Assembly: GCA_014281115.1 (NCBI GenBank)
Contig: JACONQ010000002.1
Span: 2,294,001 to 2,358,000 of the forward strand
DNA from: Laburnicola sp. R22_1
Taxonomy: Eukaryota; Ascomycota; Dothideomycetes; Pleosporales; Didymosphaeriaceae
Direction: 5' to 3'
DNA length: 64,000 nt
In this document: positions 24,090 through 35,977 of the stretch, piece by piece
How positions within the stretch are numbered: the stretch's first letter is position 1
Layout of the letters: each line of letters begins with the position of its first letter
The notes under the pieces: model-generated
Seen by the model: only the letters and a program-made list of their open reading frames with translations
Database searches by the model: none
Told to the model about the DNA's origin: nothing
Made by a program: the position numbers and the translations under genes

Positions 24090-24371
24090 GGAAAAGTGGT
24101 GGGTTGATTGATTGATTGTGTGTGTTCTGTCGGAGAAGCTCGGCTACCGCGAGAAGTAACTATCTAGTACTAAGCCGCACTAGTACTATTTAGAATAGTA
24201 CAGGGGCAGTGTAAAACAGTAGTGCGCCAGCCTCCTCAGTGTATTTCACAGTGAAATCACAGTGATTTACACTGATTACTACTGTAAGGGGCCATATGAT
24301 CGTATACACCTACCCACTGGATTTCACAGTGACTGTCTATCTGACAATATTGCTGCTGTAACATTTCTTTA
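24090..24371. mobile_element. 282-bp unmutated islet with 10-bp direct repeats
   Basis: GAGTTAAGAT occurs at 24080-24089 and 24372-24381. The 282 bp between have much higher GC and normal CA/TG content, unlike the AT-rich flanks. It contains TTGATTGATTGATTG and an imperfect palindrome of CAGTGTATTTCACAGTG type at 24238-24276. No clear terminal inverted repeat is visible. It could be a small non-autonomous element that entered after RIP, or a solo LTR. Confidence 0.5.
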
Positions 24372-25893
24372 GAGTTAAGATTAATAGGCGCTAATAACTT
24401 AAGGGATTAGATAATGTCTTAAACTATAAGGTTAATAATATAAGTAAGATATAGAATTGTGTTCTTTTTCAGTTCTAGGTAATATTCTCCTCTAATAGTT
24501 TGTGCTAGACGCTCTAAGCTAGAGTGCTATTATTGCTAGCATTATTATATATAATAGCTAGGAGCTTCTATGTAGTTTCTATGTCCTTAAGGACCTGTAG
24601 TACCTCTAATACTATTAATACTCTAGTGTGGCTGCCACGTATTAATATAAAGTTAAGTAGCTTCTTCTTAAGCTACTAAGCGTTATTAATAGAGTAACTA
24701 TTAATAGCTAGAAAGCTAAGGTAATTAGTCGCAGACTACGCATTAAGCGAGATAGAGAGTTTAGTTACCCTACTAATATTACTAAGGGTAGCTACCTTAG
24801 CAGCGTTAAATTTATTTAGGAATATTTAGCAGAACCTATATTAGCTAGTTATTATAGTATTAGGCCTAAGAAAATAGAGAAAGTATTAAAAGAATAGTCG
24901 CTTTACTCTTTAGAAGAACTAGTTATTATTAATTACTATCTAAATAAGTTTAGTTTTAAATGCCTATAGAGAGTATCTAGAATATAAAATAGCTATTTGC
25001 TTTTTTTATACTAAGGAGTAAAAGTTATTTTATAAATAGGCTTATTTTGCTATATATATACTTAGAACCTTATATAGTTAAAAAGGTGCTTAGTACTAAT
25101 TAGCTAGGTACTAGTAAAGTTAACGCTTAGGTGTTATAGTGTATAGCTATAGTTAAGATAGAATATATATAGATAACTAGAGAAGTACTTTACGCCCTCT
25201 TAAAATATAGTCTAGATAATATCTATACAAAGAGGAGAGTTTTAATATAGATTATAGGTTTATTTATCTTTAGCCTATTAAGTATTAGACTACCACGCAT
25301 CCTATATAGTAAATGCCTTTTTCTCTATCTCTAACTCTTAAAAGTCTAAAGGGAGACGTTAGATAAGACAAATTGTCCTACTTCCTAACTTATTAGCCTG
25401 TGGGACTAGGATTCTATATCTAAGAAGAGTATCTAGTAGTGGGGCAACTAGTTTATTAATATAGAGCTGTATATTAATTTCTAGAGTAGGTATAGCACTT
25501 AATATAGTACTTAAGAATATTAGTGTAGTAAAAAATTATAATAACTAGTTAAATAGTTATTTAAGAGAATAATAGTTAAAGAAGAGGATAAAATAAATTA
25601 AATTTTATAATATTAAATATAGTGGTATTTAACTAATATTAATATTAGCTAGAAATAGTGTGCAGCGTATAGCGTGCTAATAATAAGTTAGTTTTAGATC
25701 TAGACTAGTATATAGCCCTTTGTCGCAGAGTTAGTTTTAGGTAGTAATTAGCTTATTACTATAACACTATAGGCGGCATCCTTAGCAACTAGTACATAAT
25801 TATTAGCTATAATAATTAGCTATAGCAAAACTGTAACTCTAGCTTATCTTATCCTACATACTAATTATTATCTAAAACCTTCTTAGCGCCTAA

Positions 25894-26060
25894 GCCCCCT
25901 TATTATTTAAAACCCCCTTATTATTTAAAACCCCCTTATTATTTAAAACCCCCTTATTATTTAAAACCCCCTTATTATCTAAAACCCCCTTAGCACCCAA
26001 GCCCCCCTTAGTACCTAAGTCCCCCTTATTATCTAAACCCCCCTTAGTACCTAAGCTCCT
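25894..26060. repeat. 18-bp tandem array, unit CCCCTTATTATTTAAAAC
   Basis: Five nearly identical copies followed by four diverged ones. Read on the minus strand without stops, it gives hexapeptide repeats of KGVLNN/KGGLGA type, so it may be the remnant of a repetitive coding region of the host insertion. Confidence 0.85.
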
Positions 26061-27056
26061 AAAGTCTAAGAAACCCTTAAAGTCTATATCCTTATCTACA
26101 ATATTAGAGTTGTACCTATCTAGTAGCCCCTAGAAATAAGCCTTAAGCTCCTCTCTATTATTCTTAATTTCCTCTTTATACTTATTATTACTATTCCCCT
26201 TAATATACGCCTTATTGCTATTAAGCATACTATCCTCGCTATAGTTAATAAGGTTAGTAGAAGGACTAGGCTTATAGTAACTAATAATTATTAGTAAAGG
26301 TATGTAATAAGTAAGTATAATAAACTTACAACTATTTCTTATTAGTAACTATTACTAACTTCTTAGTAGTTAGACCTATATTACTCACACTATTGCGAAA
26401 GTCCTTCTACTTTTTCTTATTAGCCTTATTCTTAAAGCTATTAGCCTTAAGCTTTCTTAGGCCTATTTTATATATACTACTATAACTAAAAATTTATTTA
26501 CCTACGCAACTCTATAGTATAAAATATATAGAAGAGCCTTTCCCCTTACTAGCAATAATTCTACACTTAGCTAGGGCTGCTTAGTAGGCCCTTAGATTAA
26601 CTTTATTCTTAATTTTATTCTACTTCTTATATATAGCTATTAGTTTTGTCTCTAACTAGTTGTCTACTTCTTATTAATTAACTAATATATAATAATAAAA
26701 TGTGATAACATACTACTTTTTAATTATTAAAGTAGAACTATATAAACTCTTCTTCTTTTATACAAGCTATTAATACTTTTATACTTTAAAGAGAAGTTAG
26801 TAGTTTTTATTATTATAAAGCCTCTTCTTAAGCTAATATTATACAGCTTAATTAGCTAATCTTGTAGTATCTAATACCTTTTCTTCTTTACTATAGAGTG
26901 CATCGCAAAACCTCTACGTAATAATATAAGTGCTATTGCTAAGTGCACTTTTAAATAGCACTTTAGAGTTAGTAGGTTGCCCTTTCTAAGAGCTACCTTA
27001 TCTATAATATAAAAGAATAGTGCTAACCTCTTTATCTCTAAATATAAAGCCCTATC

Positions 27057-27345
27057 TGTCTATACACCATATAAGTAAGGGCACCTAAGGGTGTTAAGAT
27101 TTTAATATTACTACATAATAGTATTATGTAGAAATTACGTAATGCCTATGCGCCGCGGCCTATACACTACAGAATCTTCTCCTTTCTATCTATACTCTCT
27201 CTAAAGACAAGTAATTAATACTAAAGTTATTCTATTATATTATTTCTTTTTCTTATATAATTACTCTATACATCCTCTACACTTGCTAATACAAAGTATT
27301 AGAATTTAATATCTATATAGCTAGCTATAGAGTACCTATTTAATA
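27057..27345 (+). repeat. 5' LTR
   Basis: Shares GGGCACCTAA, TTAAGATTTTAATATT and GAATTTAATATCTATATAGC with the 3' copy. Ends at TTTAATA before CTAAT. Confidence 0.8.
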
Positions 27346-28699
27346 CTAATTAGTAGTTAACTAACTCTTAACTATAAATTAGCAAAAGTAAAGACGAATT
27401 GTATAAGTTATTATTAGCTATATAATTTATTTTATATATCCTATTCTTTGTACATAAGAGAATAGTAGACTAAAACTTTATAAAGTTAATAAGTAGATAT
27501 TACTACTATATAAAATAAAGAAAGCAATTATATAAAATATTATTAGCTATATAATTTATTTTATTATACCCTATCCTCTATATATAAAAGAATAGCAAAT
27601 TAAACCTTTATAAAGTTAGTAAGTAAATATTACTACTATACAAAATAAAGAACGCGATTATATAAGACGTACAAAACCTATCCTTATTTATAAAAATAGT
27701 AGATTAACTCTTTTATTAAGTTAGTAACTAGATATTACTACTATATAAGATTTAAGAAAAGATAGTATACTAAGCATACTACTAGTAACTATATAAATAT
27801 ATAGTTAGACAATAATAAACTCTAATAAAGCGCGACCCCCTATATAACTAACCTATTAAATAAACTAGTTACGTAATAACTACTCCTACTACTACTTTGC
27901 ACAAAGCCCTCACCTTTACTATTTCTACCTTATAAAATAATACTAATGTGTCTAAATATACTAGATTATACAATAAGTATACTAAAGGAATAAGAATATT
28001 AGAGGCAACACTATATAAGAAAACAAGACCTAAGTACTAGAAGAATAAGATTAACCTAGTAAACAACTCCTCTCTATTAAAAATACAATCGTACATAGTA
28101 TATACTATTACTAATTATTATATATTATACTATAAAGAAATAGCTTTCTTAGAATTATTCCAAGAAGACTTTAAAGGATAAAAAAATACTATTTTTTAAA
28201 GATAAGCTATGCGTTTAGAAGAGAGCTTATTACAGTTCTAAGAGAAAAGGGCATTATACTAAGAATAGATACTAGAGCTATAAGTGCTAGCAAACTATAC
28301 AAAGTAGCCTAAGATAATACTAATATCACTTATATAACACTGCCTTCTCTAGCCCGCTTAACTCCTTATACGTAGACACTAAGGCTAATTTTACCTAAGC
28401 TAGTTAAGCTATTATATAAACTTAAATAGAGTAAGCTATTACTACTATAGGCACCTACACAGCTATAGGTCCCTATAAATATCTTAAAAGAATCTTTATA
28501 TAAGTACTAAGGATAATATTATTTATATAAATAACTAAATAAACTATTACTCTTTATATATAGTACTTAACTACTATTTTACCTACCTACTTACGATTAT
28601 TAAATGCTGTATAGAATAGAGCCACTACTAGTCAAACGCGAATTATAGGCACTATACTAATAGACTAAGCCTATACTATAATCTAACTTATATAAGCTT

Positions 28700-29690
28700 C
28701 TACCTAAGTATAACCTACCTCTAAAGAGAGTTCTAGCAAACAAGATAATCTAATTTTAAAAGGTATAGAATAAGAATAATAACTATACTAGAGCTCTATA
28801 TAATATATTAGTAGATAAGGCTAGAATCTTTATAAATCTATATAAACGCCTAGATACCGCTAAGAATTAATACCTAGATATCTTTCTAGATATCCTTATT
28901 AGCTATGCAGCATAGTATTACCTCTATACTATCTACCCTAAACAATTATAGAAGTGCTTATATAAAGCACTTAATAGTTACTTTAATACTACTATTAACT
29001 ACAACTAATATTAGATAGACTAAACTATAATAACTTTCGCATAATACTAGCGTAAGAACCCTAACAAGAGTCTATACAAAGTTCTAGAGATAATAATTAA
29101 CAGGCTTACTCTTACATAGAGAGCATTAGATGCAGACTTTGCTAGAAAAGTTCCTCTTTATACTACTATTATATAAGCATGCCATAGATACTTAGAGCTA
29201 GAATAGGCTATATTTACTCCTAAGCCTACCTATAAAGCTCTATTTGCTAATCTTTATACGTTAATTTAAGTTACAATTAACTGCCAATCTAATTAGTACC
29301 TATAAGAGGCTAATATATACTATACTAATTATAAATATAACTTTTCTATATAAAGAGGGAGATTACTAGTTCCTTATAAACAAGAATTTCGCGAACAATT
29401 TGTACTATTATTCTTATAATTTAGATTCTAATTAAACAATATTTATATAAGACTAAAGAAGTGTTTTATATACTATAAGAAAAGTTATTAGTCTTCTTAC
29501 CATCCGCGCAATAAACGCATCCGCGTAATAAGGCAATATATTACCTTCTATAAAGAGTATAATAATAAAACGCCTTTATACAAAACTATTTAGTTCTATA
29601 TTTAAGATATAAAAGGGTATAATAATAAGGAACCTATTTTGCACAAAGAAGAGGAGCAGAGTAAAGATAATAAGAATAGTAATAATTAAG
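28700..29690 (+). pseudogene. Decayed Copia gag with zinc-knuckle remnant
   Basis: Plus-strand frames show LDADFARKVPLYTT, LVPYKQEFREQF and, at 29458-29520, KCFIYYKKSY/SSYHPRNKR. The last matches the fungal Copia knuckle (KCFVCxxxGCWSxxHP): two Cys codons now read Tyr and the Trp codon is TAG, each explained by G-to-A RIP. Confidence 0.75.
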
Positions 29691-31060
29691 TATTCTAGTC
29701 TTTATATAGCACTATTTCTTTATATTTTATCTATTCCTTTACACAATACATTTATTTAATTCTTTTCACACATACACATTACTTAAAATACGTATTTTTC
29801 CTATATATTATTTATATAGAAAGAGAAAAGACATAGCATATATTTATTTTAAGAGGAGTTTTTTATTTTAGTACTTATAAATAATACCTAGAAGTGTCTA
29901 TTCTACTATCTAGCCCTATCCTATATAATAATTACACCTAGCACTATAGCTCTACTATATATAAGAACTATATAATTCTGCCTAGAAGTTTACTACTATA
30001 TAACACTTAGTAAAGGACCTAGGGTCAAAGTTACTACCATAGCAGTAAGCGCACGCAGTGCCCCTAAGGACACTATATAACTAAATAAGAAGCGCGCAAA
30101 AGTAGCCCTTACGCTAAATAAGCTTAGCAACCTATAAACGTAGGTCTATACTAGCCATAAGAATAATATTAATATTATACAAAGGCAGATATATAACACA
30201 CAACTTCTTAGCCTATTTTCTATAGTTAGTATCTATATAAAAGTAAAGAATAGAGAAACTTATATTAATAGAGATGCCCTAAATAAATGTATAGTTTTCC
30301 TAAGAACTAGTTAGAAGGATAACACGCATTCTTCTACCTAGAAGAGCCACTATAGTAGTATTAAAGCTAGAAAGGCCTAGCTAGTTAAGACCCACTAGTA
30401 TAAGCGCTATTATCTACACTAAGTTAGTATTATATAAAGATAAAATATTATATAATAAGGGACATAGTTTAGCACTATCTAAAATGGAGGATTAGCTTAA
30501 TAAAAAGAGAAAAGAGCTAAAGAGAAGAGATACGTACAGAGAGATATTTAAAGTGAAGAATAAGAGAGAAAAGAATAGAAGAAGAAAAGCCCACCTTATA
30601 TATCTCTCTCTTCTATTCAGAGTCTTAATTCCTACTCCTTATTAGTGTTTGTCTTCTCCTTATCTAACATTGCACGATTGCCCAACATCACTACCTAAAT
30701 AAATAAGACAAATAGGTCTACTTATTATATAAGAAATAAACTAAGCAAAAAAACTATATACATACAATATATTATTGCCGTAATCTTGTTATTAACTATG
30801 TAATCTTACCTCTAACTACTATTAGCCAAATTGCTACTCTACTACTAATAAGCCTAATTATGCCTTTAACAAATGGTAGCAAAGTATAACAAATAGTTAC
30901 TTAATAGAATCTTCCTACTAACTAGAGTAAAACTAGCTAGAGAAGGAAACGTACAGATAGGGGAATAAATAGACAGAGTTTATATTAGTAAGTAGATAGT
31001 TTATATAAAGAAAGGGAGAACCACTAATAGTAATCTTAAAAATAAAAAGTTATTAGTATC

Positions 31061-31345
31061 TGTACACTATATAGGCAAGGGCACCTAAAAGTATTAAGAT
31101 TTTAATATTGCCACATAATAGCATTATATAGAAATTATATAATGCCTATATACTATAGCCTATATACTATAGAATCTTCTTATTTTTATCTACACTCTCT
31201 CTAGAGACAAACAATTAATATTAAAGTTATTCTATTATGTTATTTCTTTTCCTTATACAATTACTCCATATACCCTTTACACTTACTAATGCAAAGTATT
31301 AGAATTTAATATCTATATAGCTAGCTATAGAGTGCCCATTTAACG
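31061..31345 (+). repeat. 3' LTR
   Basis: Direct repeat of the 5' LTR, about four bases shorter near its start. Followed by the duplicated CTATC at 31346-31350. Confidence 0.8.
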
Positions 31346-32504
31346 CTATCTATATTAGTATATAATATAATAAAAGGCTATAATTACTAGATACCTTAGT
31401 AAGATCCTCTTACTTATTGCGCTTAAAGTTTGCTAGAATCTATAGGCCGCTACTTAGGAGGCTCTCTAGAACGTTAGAAGACTCTTTCTTAATAAACACT
31501 ATAGTATAGAGTGTAATAATAGTATGTAATACCTATAGTTAATATTATAGAAATAATAGAAATATTATTATTATTATAAAAAGTAGTTATAGGAGCCTAT
31601 ACATGTAAGTAAGGCGCTAACAACACTAGCGTATTTTCTTTACTTACTTTGCCGCCTACTTAGCTACTCTACTTTACCACCCTTCTAGCTACTATACAAC
31701 CTTAATTTCTAAAATAATAGCACGCTCTAAACTATCTAATTATACTAACATAGCTACTATTAAAAGTTAAGTATAAAAGAAGCTACTAGCTACTAAGGCT
31801 ATGTAAAAAGCGCCTTGCAATTATAAAATACTACCTAGGCCGCTAAGAAGGAAGCGCTGCTATAAGCTAGGCAGTATGTTATTATTATAGCTATTTATTA
31901 TATATATATTCTAATAATATATAGCTATTATACTTAGAGAAATTAAAAAGTACTAAAAGAGCGTTAAGCCTCTTATTAGGAAAATCCTATTTTGCTATCT
32001 TGTTAGGGAAATAGTATAAGATTAAGATAAGAAAGAAATACGCTTTTAGTCTATTGTGCTAGCTGCTCTCTAGAAGGCAGCGAAGTCTTTTCTAGTTAAA
32101 ATATTTAAAGATATTTTTTTATAACACTCTACTCCTACTAAAAATAAATACTAATACCTCTAGATACTAATATTAACGCTATTTACGTAAAATAGGTTAC
32201 TATATAGGCTAAGAATATATAGCTAGTAAATAGGTACTATAAAAAGTATATAGATAGGTAAATAGATACTATAAAAAGTATATAGATAGGTAAATAGTTA
32301 GGCACTTAGTTAGGTTTAGAATAGTTAGGCGCTTAGTTAAGTTTAATATATATGTTTAACACTAAAGCTATACTTTTACTATAATAAGTAAACGTAATAA
32401 TTGCTACTATAATAACAAGGGTATTTTTTATAGTAGTTTACTATAAAAATTGCCTGCAGCTAATAAAAAATATAATTAGTTAGACGTAATACAACCTAGT
32501 CTAT

Positions 32505-32635
32505 ATAACTCTAACCTAACCTATAGTCTATACAATTTTAACTTAACTTATACCTATTACTAGCGTAAAATCTATAGGTAGAGGTTAGGTCGGAGTTAGG
32601 GTCTTACGTAAGAAACCTAACCCTAACCTAACCTA
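32505..32635. repeat. CCTAACC-rich repeat at right end of the 10.4-kb insertion
   Basis: Runs such as CCTAACCCTAACCTAACCTA are inverted relative to the GGTTAGG repeats at 22289-22430. Telomere-like in appearance but internal and irregular. Confidence 0.7.
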
Positions 32636-33338
32636 TATCTATTTGCCAGCCTAGCTATAGGCACCTTTGCCTAGATAAGTAGTTAGCTTAACTAAAGTTA
32701 GAGTAGTGTACTCTTAGAGCTCTTATGCGTAGCAGCATAGGTGTGTTATAAAAAGGGTCTAACACTCTTAGAAACTTTAATTAGTAGCCTTTTTAACTTA
32801 CTATAATTAGCTAGCTTACTAAGAATAATTACCTACTATATAAGGTAAAAACGCTATTCTTTTAAAAGCTTCTACGCGCTACTAATCTAGAGGCTAAGCT
32901 AGCTACTTTTTATAGCTATATAAGTGTTGCTACCTTTCTACTAAAGTTATACGCAAATTTCTAGTCTTAGGTGCAAGCTAAGCTCTCTTATACGCTTAGT
33001 AAAGTCTATATAAGCTTTAATGGCTAGACTATAAAGAGTAGTAAGAGCGCGTTTTATAGGCTTATTACTTATTATATTAATAGTTATAGTAAGCTTTATA
33101 ACCTACCTTTTACTCTTCCTTAGCTTAGTGGCGCGTATATAGGCAATAGAGTTACTAAAGTTATTATTAAAATGCTAGAGGCCTTTAGGATTAATAGTAG
33201 CTTAATTAGGTACTTTACACTTAATAATATAATAAATAATAATATAGTTGTTAACACGCTAGGTAATTATTATAACTTTTTTAGTCGCATTGTTTATTTA
33301 GTATTAATTATCCTTTTTAACCATATTTTTTTAATTTA

Positions 33339-34457
33339 AGCCTACATAGGTTGGGATAGAAAGGCCGCTCTAGTATAGCGCCTAAAAATACAGTCTATTA
33401 GTCTCTACTAATATAATAATAGTTTATAAGAATAGTTTATAAACTACACACTCGCTTCCTAATTATCTATAAGCGCTCTAACACCTATTAATTCACTTAA
33501 AGTATACACAAAAAACTAAGCTTTATTATTACTATTATTAGCAATCGCGCCGCTTATACATTATGCTTACTATTTAACACTATAACTATAAGAATCTAAC
33601 GTATCTACGCAACACTCTCCTTCCCTAGCAACTTATTAATAAACACCTTTATTTTCTCTTTCCCCTTAATCTTACCCTTTACTACCGCCTTCCTAACTAG
33701 TAGCAATATAAGGAACTATAGTAAGAACTCTATACATCTATTATTATTACGCCTATAGTTACTAATCTATTACTAGCCTAACTAGTATACTAGGACCGCC
33801 TTATATAGGGTAAGATACACCTTCTACTTTCTATTAATAATTTTATAGACAGAGCAATACTCTAGTATAAATCTAGTAACTTTAAGCGAATAGATTATTA
33901 GAGCGTACTTTTAGGTAGTATTAGCATTAGTATTAGCACTAGAGCCTAGAAAGATAGCAGAAAATAGAACGACAGTAGAAGTCTCCTTAAGGTTAACTTT
34001 AATATAGAAATAGAGTATTAGTGTACCTATAGTATGTATAAGCTCCTACTTAGCATATATCTTATAAGTAGCACAAACCTACTATTATAATAGCTATTAC
34101 TTCTAGCAATATCTTTAGAGATAATAGTAGAGAAGGAAGATAATTAGTTATAATAAGCACCTTATCTTTCTCTCTTCTACCCTAAACTATAGTATAGCAA
34201 TATAGTCTTACGCATAGTTTTGTATGTAGATTTTTTTTGTTAAAGTAGGTACGCTAAGTATGCTAAGCTCGCTTAGCTTGCTTATAACACGCTAACTCCT
34301 TTTTATTAACACTACTTTAAAACGCTTTTCTATATTAACAATAGTAGGAGAGATAACTGCTATTATTATAATATTTTTATTAGAAACCCCTTAGTCGCCA
34401 AAAAAAACCATAACTTTTTTTTATAGGACTAGCGCCTCTACTACTATTCTTACTTAC
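33339..34457. mobile_element. 1.12-kb degraded insertion in the outer transposase
   Basis: TTAATTTA occurs at 33331-33338 and 34458-34465. The outer transposase frame breaks exactly at the first (PYFFNL) and resumes after the second (NLVGQTIIF), so the bases between are an insertion. The 8-bp duplication suggests another hAT-type non-autonomous element, but I see no clear inverted ends and the duplicated octamer is low in complexity. Confidence 0.65.
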
Positions 34458-35944
34458 TTAATTTAGTAGGGCAAACTATAATATTTAGAGCTAGTAAAGA
34501 CGCCTTTAATAATAACACATTGTAGCTTAATGTAGAGAAGAAATACCTACATAAGTAGTAAGAAAAGGACCCTATTAGAGTCCTTATAGATGTTATATAC
34601 TTAATATTAACGCCTTAGTAGTATAATCTTTTTAATAACTTTTAGTAGTTAACGCATAAGGTAGAAGAGTCTACATAGCTCTTAGAGCTTATAAGGCCTA
34701 TTATTATACGCTAGAATAGCTACCTTAATTTTATAGTAAGAGCTGTCCTTCTCTACTATCTAATTAATACCCTTGTTAATTATAGGGCGAAGAGGGTATT
34801 AAGGGATAAGTCCTTAGCTCGCGTGCATAGTAAGGCTCCTTCTAACACTAGAGCTTCTACTAAAGACCTTAGCGCTACTAATTAGGCTATAATTAATTAA
34901 TATATTAAGGTCCTTTAGCCTTTAAAGGAGGCTATAAAGAGCCTTAAAGGCCATAGTAACTCTGGCTATTTTAGAGCAATTTACAAGGTGTATTCTACTT
35001 TTAAATACTTTTTTTTCTTAGTTTAAGCAGCTTATTAAGAGCTTTATAAGCATTAATTTTAATAAGCCTAACACTTCTAAGGACCACTTAAAAATTCATA
35101 TAATAGTAGCCTACATAAAGCTCTTAAAGTATTATACACTACTTAAAGAGACGCTAGTTTATTATGCCTCTACAGTCCTTTACCTATATTATAAATATTT
35201 CTTTATAAACTTATAGACTAAAGAGTATAAAGTATGGCTTAAAAAAGCTAATAGGTAGTTCTAAGAGCTGTGGGCTAAGTACAAATTAGAAGATGCCTAC
35301 TCTATTAACTTTCCTCCACGAAAATAATTAAAACGCATTAATAATATTAATAACTACGCTAAGTTACACGTTAAGCCTCTAAGAGCTAAAACTACAGCTT
35401 CTCTTATTAATAGTACTAATAAATTTAATTGCTAGTGGCATAATAAATTGAGCGTTCCTAAGGATTACACATATTATATAGATTCTATTAGATATTAGCT
35501 ATCTCTCTATAATACGTATCCCCGCATTTTTTAGTTAGCTATTAATCTTCTATCAATCCCGGCATCCTCCTATTACTGTAAGAGAGTGTTCTCTAAGGTT
35601 GGCGATATAATAGAGCCAAAATATTGAAACATAAGCCCTTAATTGCTTTCTACAATCACCTGCGTATAGAGCTAGCTGAGAGCTAGATATTCTCCGTCCT
35701 AGGAGATGCCTAACAGAGAGCTTCCAGTAGAGCTCTTAGAGCTTGAGATACAAGAGATCTATTAGGTATTGTAGTGGGATGAGCCTCTGTAGCTCCCTGC
35801 ACACAAATATCATCTCTGGGCGATTTTTCCGTTAATCAATCAATCAATCTTCAATCAATACGCCTCCAAAATCACCTTCAATCAATCAAACCAGTTTCCG
35901 AGGTCTCTGAGTATCAATCAAATCAATCACAGCTTCAAAATTGA

Positions 35945-35969
35945 TCCTGATTGATTGATGGCAACTCTG
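35945..35969. repeat. Right terminal inverted repeat of outer hAT
   Basis: TCCTGATTGATTGATGGCAA through CTCTG; exact reverse complement of the left end, followed by GGGCCTAG at 35970-35977. About ten AATCAATC-type motifs lie within the preceding 140 bp. Confidence 0.95.
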
Positions 35970-35977
35970 GGGCCTAG

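Larger units (their letters stand above)
27057..31345 (+). mobile_element. Copia-type LTR element, RIP-degraded, 4.29 kb
   Basis: Two direct repeats of about 287 bp (27057-27345 and 31061-31345) start TGT and differ mainly by C/T and G/A changes. CTATC stands before the first and after the second, as a 5-bp duplication. Between them lies a gag-like region. It is short for a full Copia element and I cannot trace reverse transcriptase or integrase, so it may be a gag-only or internally deleted form. Confidence 0.8.
22290..32651. mobile_element. 10.36-kb degraded insertion, possibly Mutator-like
   Basis: TAGCTATAGG stands at 22280-22289 and again at 32652-32661, and the outer transposase reading resumes directly after it. 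A 10-bp duplication with long, repeat-rich inverted ends fits Mutator-like elements. Alternatively the left end starts a few bases earlier, because TAGCTATAGGTATAGG also resembles the right terminus. Without its own nested insertions it would be about 5.8 kb. The interior is strongly RIP-degraded. Fragments near 24.9-25.4 kb (DNIYTKRRVL, FNIDYRF) hint at a pogo/Tc1-type transposase, but I cannot assign one. Confidence 0.6.
18520..35640 (+). pseudogene. Decayed hAT transposase of the outer element, in four pieces
   Basis: Pieces lie at 18520-18981, 22137-22289, 32662-33338 and 34466 to about 35640. They follow the intact relative in order: INxVRLLLYIKPL (against IDWARLPGFIAPL), YISFNGxTIKSSK (against HISLDGWTIKGGK), NLVGQTIIFRASKDAF rejoined across the third insertion, and PASSYYCKRVFSKVGDIIEP (against PASSCECERVFSELGDLLEP). 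Trp codons have become stops and Cys has become Tyr repeatedly, which is the G-to-A/C-to-T pattern of RIP. The distance from the ERVFSELG motif to the right end is about 400 bp in both elements. Confidence 0.9.
18173..35969 (+). mobile_element. Outer hAT transposon, RIP-degraded and split by three insertions
   Basis: The ends are perfect 25-bp inverted repeats beginning CAGAGTTGCCATCAATCAAT, flanked by an exact 8-bp duplication. Inside, a decayed hAT transposase can be followed in plus-strand pieces from 18520 to about 35640, interrupted at 18982-22128, 22290-32651 and 33339-34457. Subtracting each insertion with one copy of its target duplication leaves 3143 bp, nearly equal to the 3147-bp relative nested inside it. 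The coding core is AT-rich with abundant TA and few CA/TG steps, as left by RIP. The first 100 bp and last roughly 400 bp are far less altered. It has no intact gene of its own and would need transposase in trans. Confidence 0.93.

Noticed and set aside
25894..26060. CRISPR array
   Set aside because: The copies are direct tandem repeats without unique spacers, in a fungal genome.
18300..35800. AT-rich regional centromere
   Set aside because: The block is bounded exactly by a transposon's ends and target duplication, so insertion explains it. I cannot exclude that such blocks occur in centromeres.
18173..35969. A Starship-type giant cargo transposon
   Set aside because: No tyrosine recombinase gene is seen, and inverted ends with an 8-bp duplication plus a hAT transposase explain the size by nesting.
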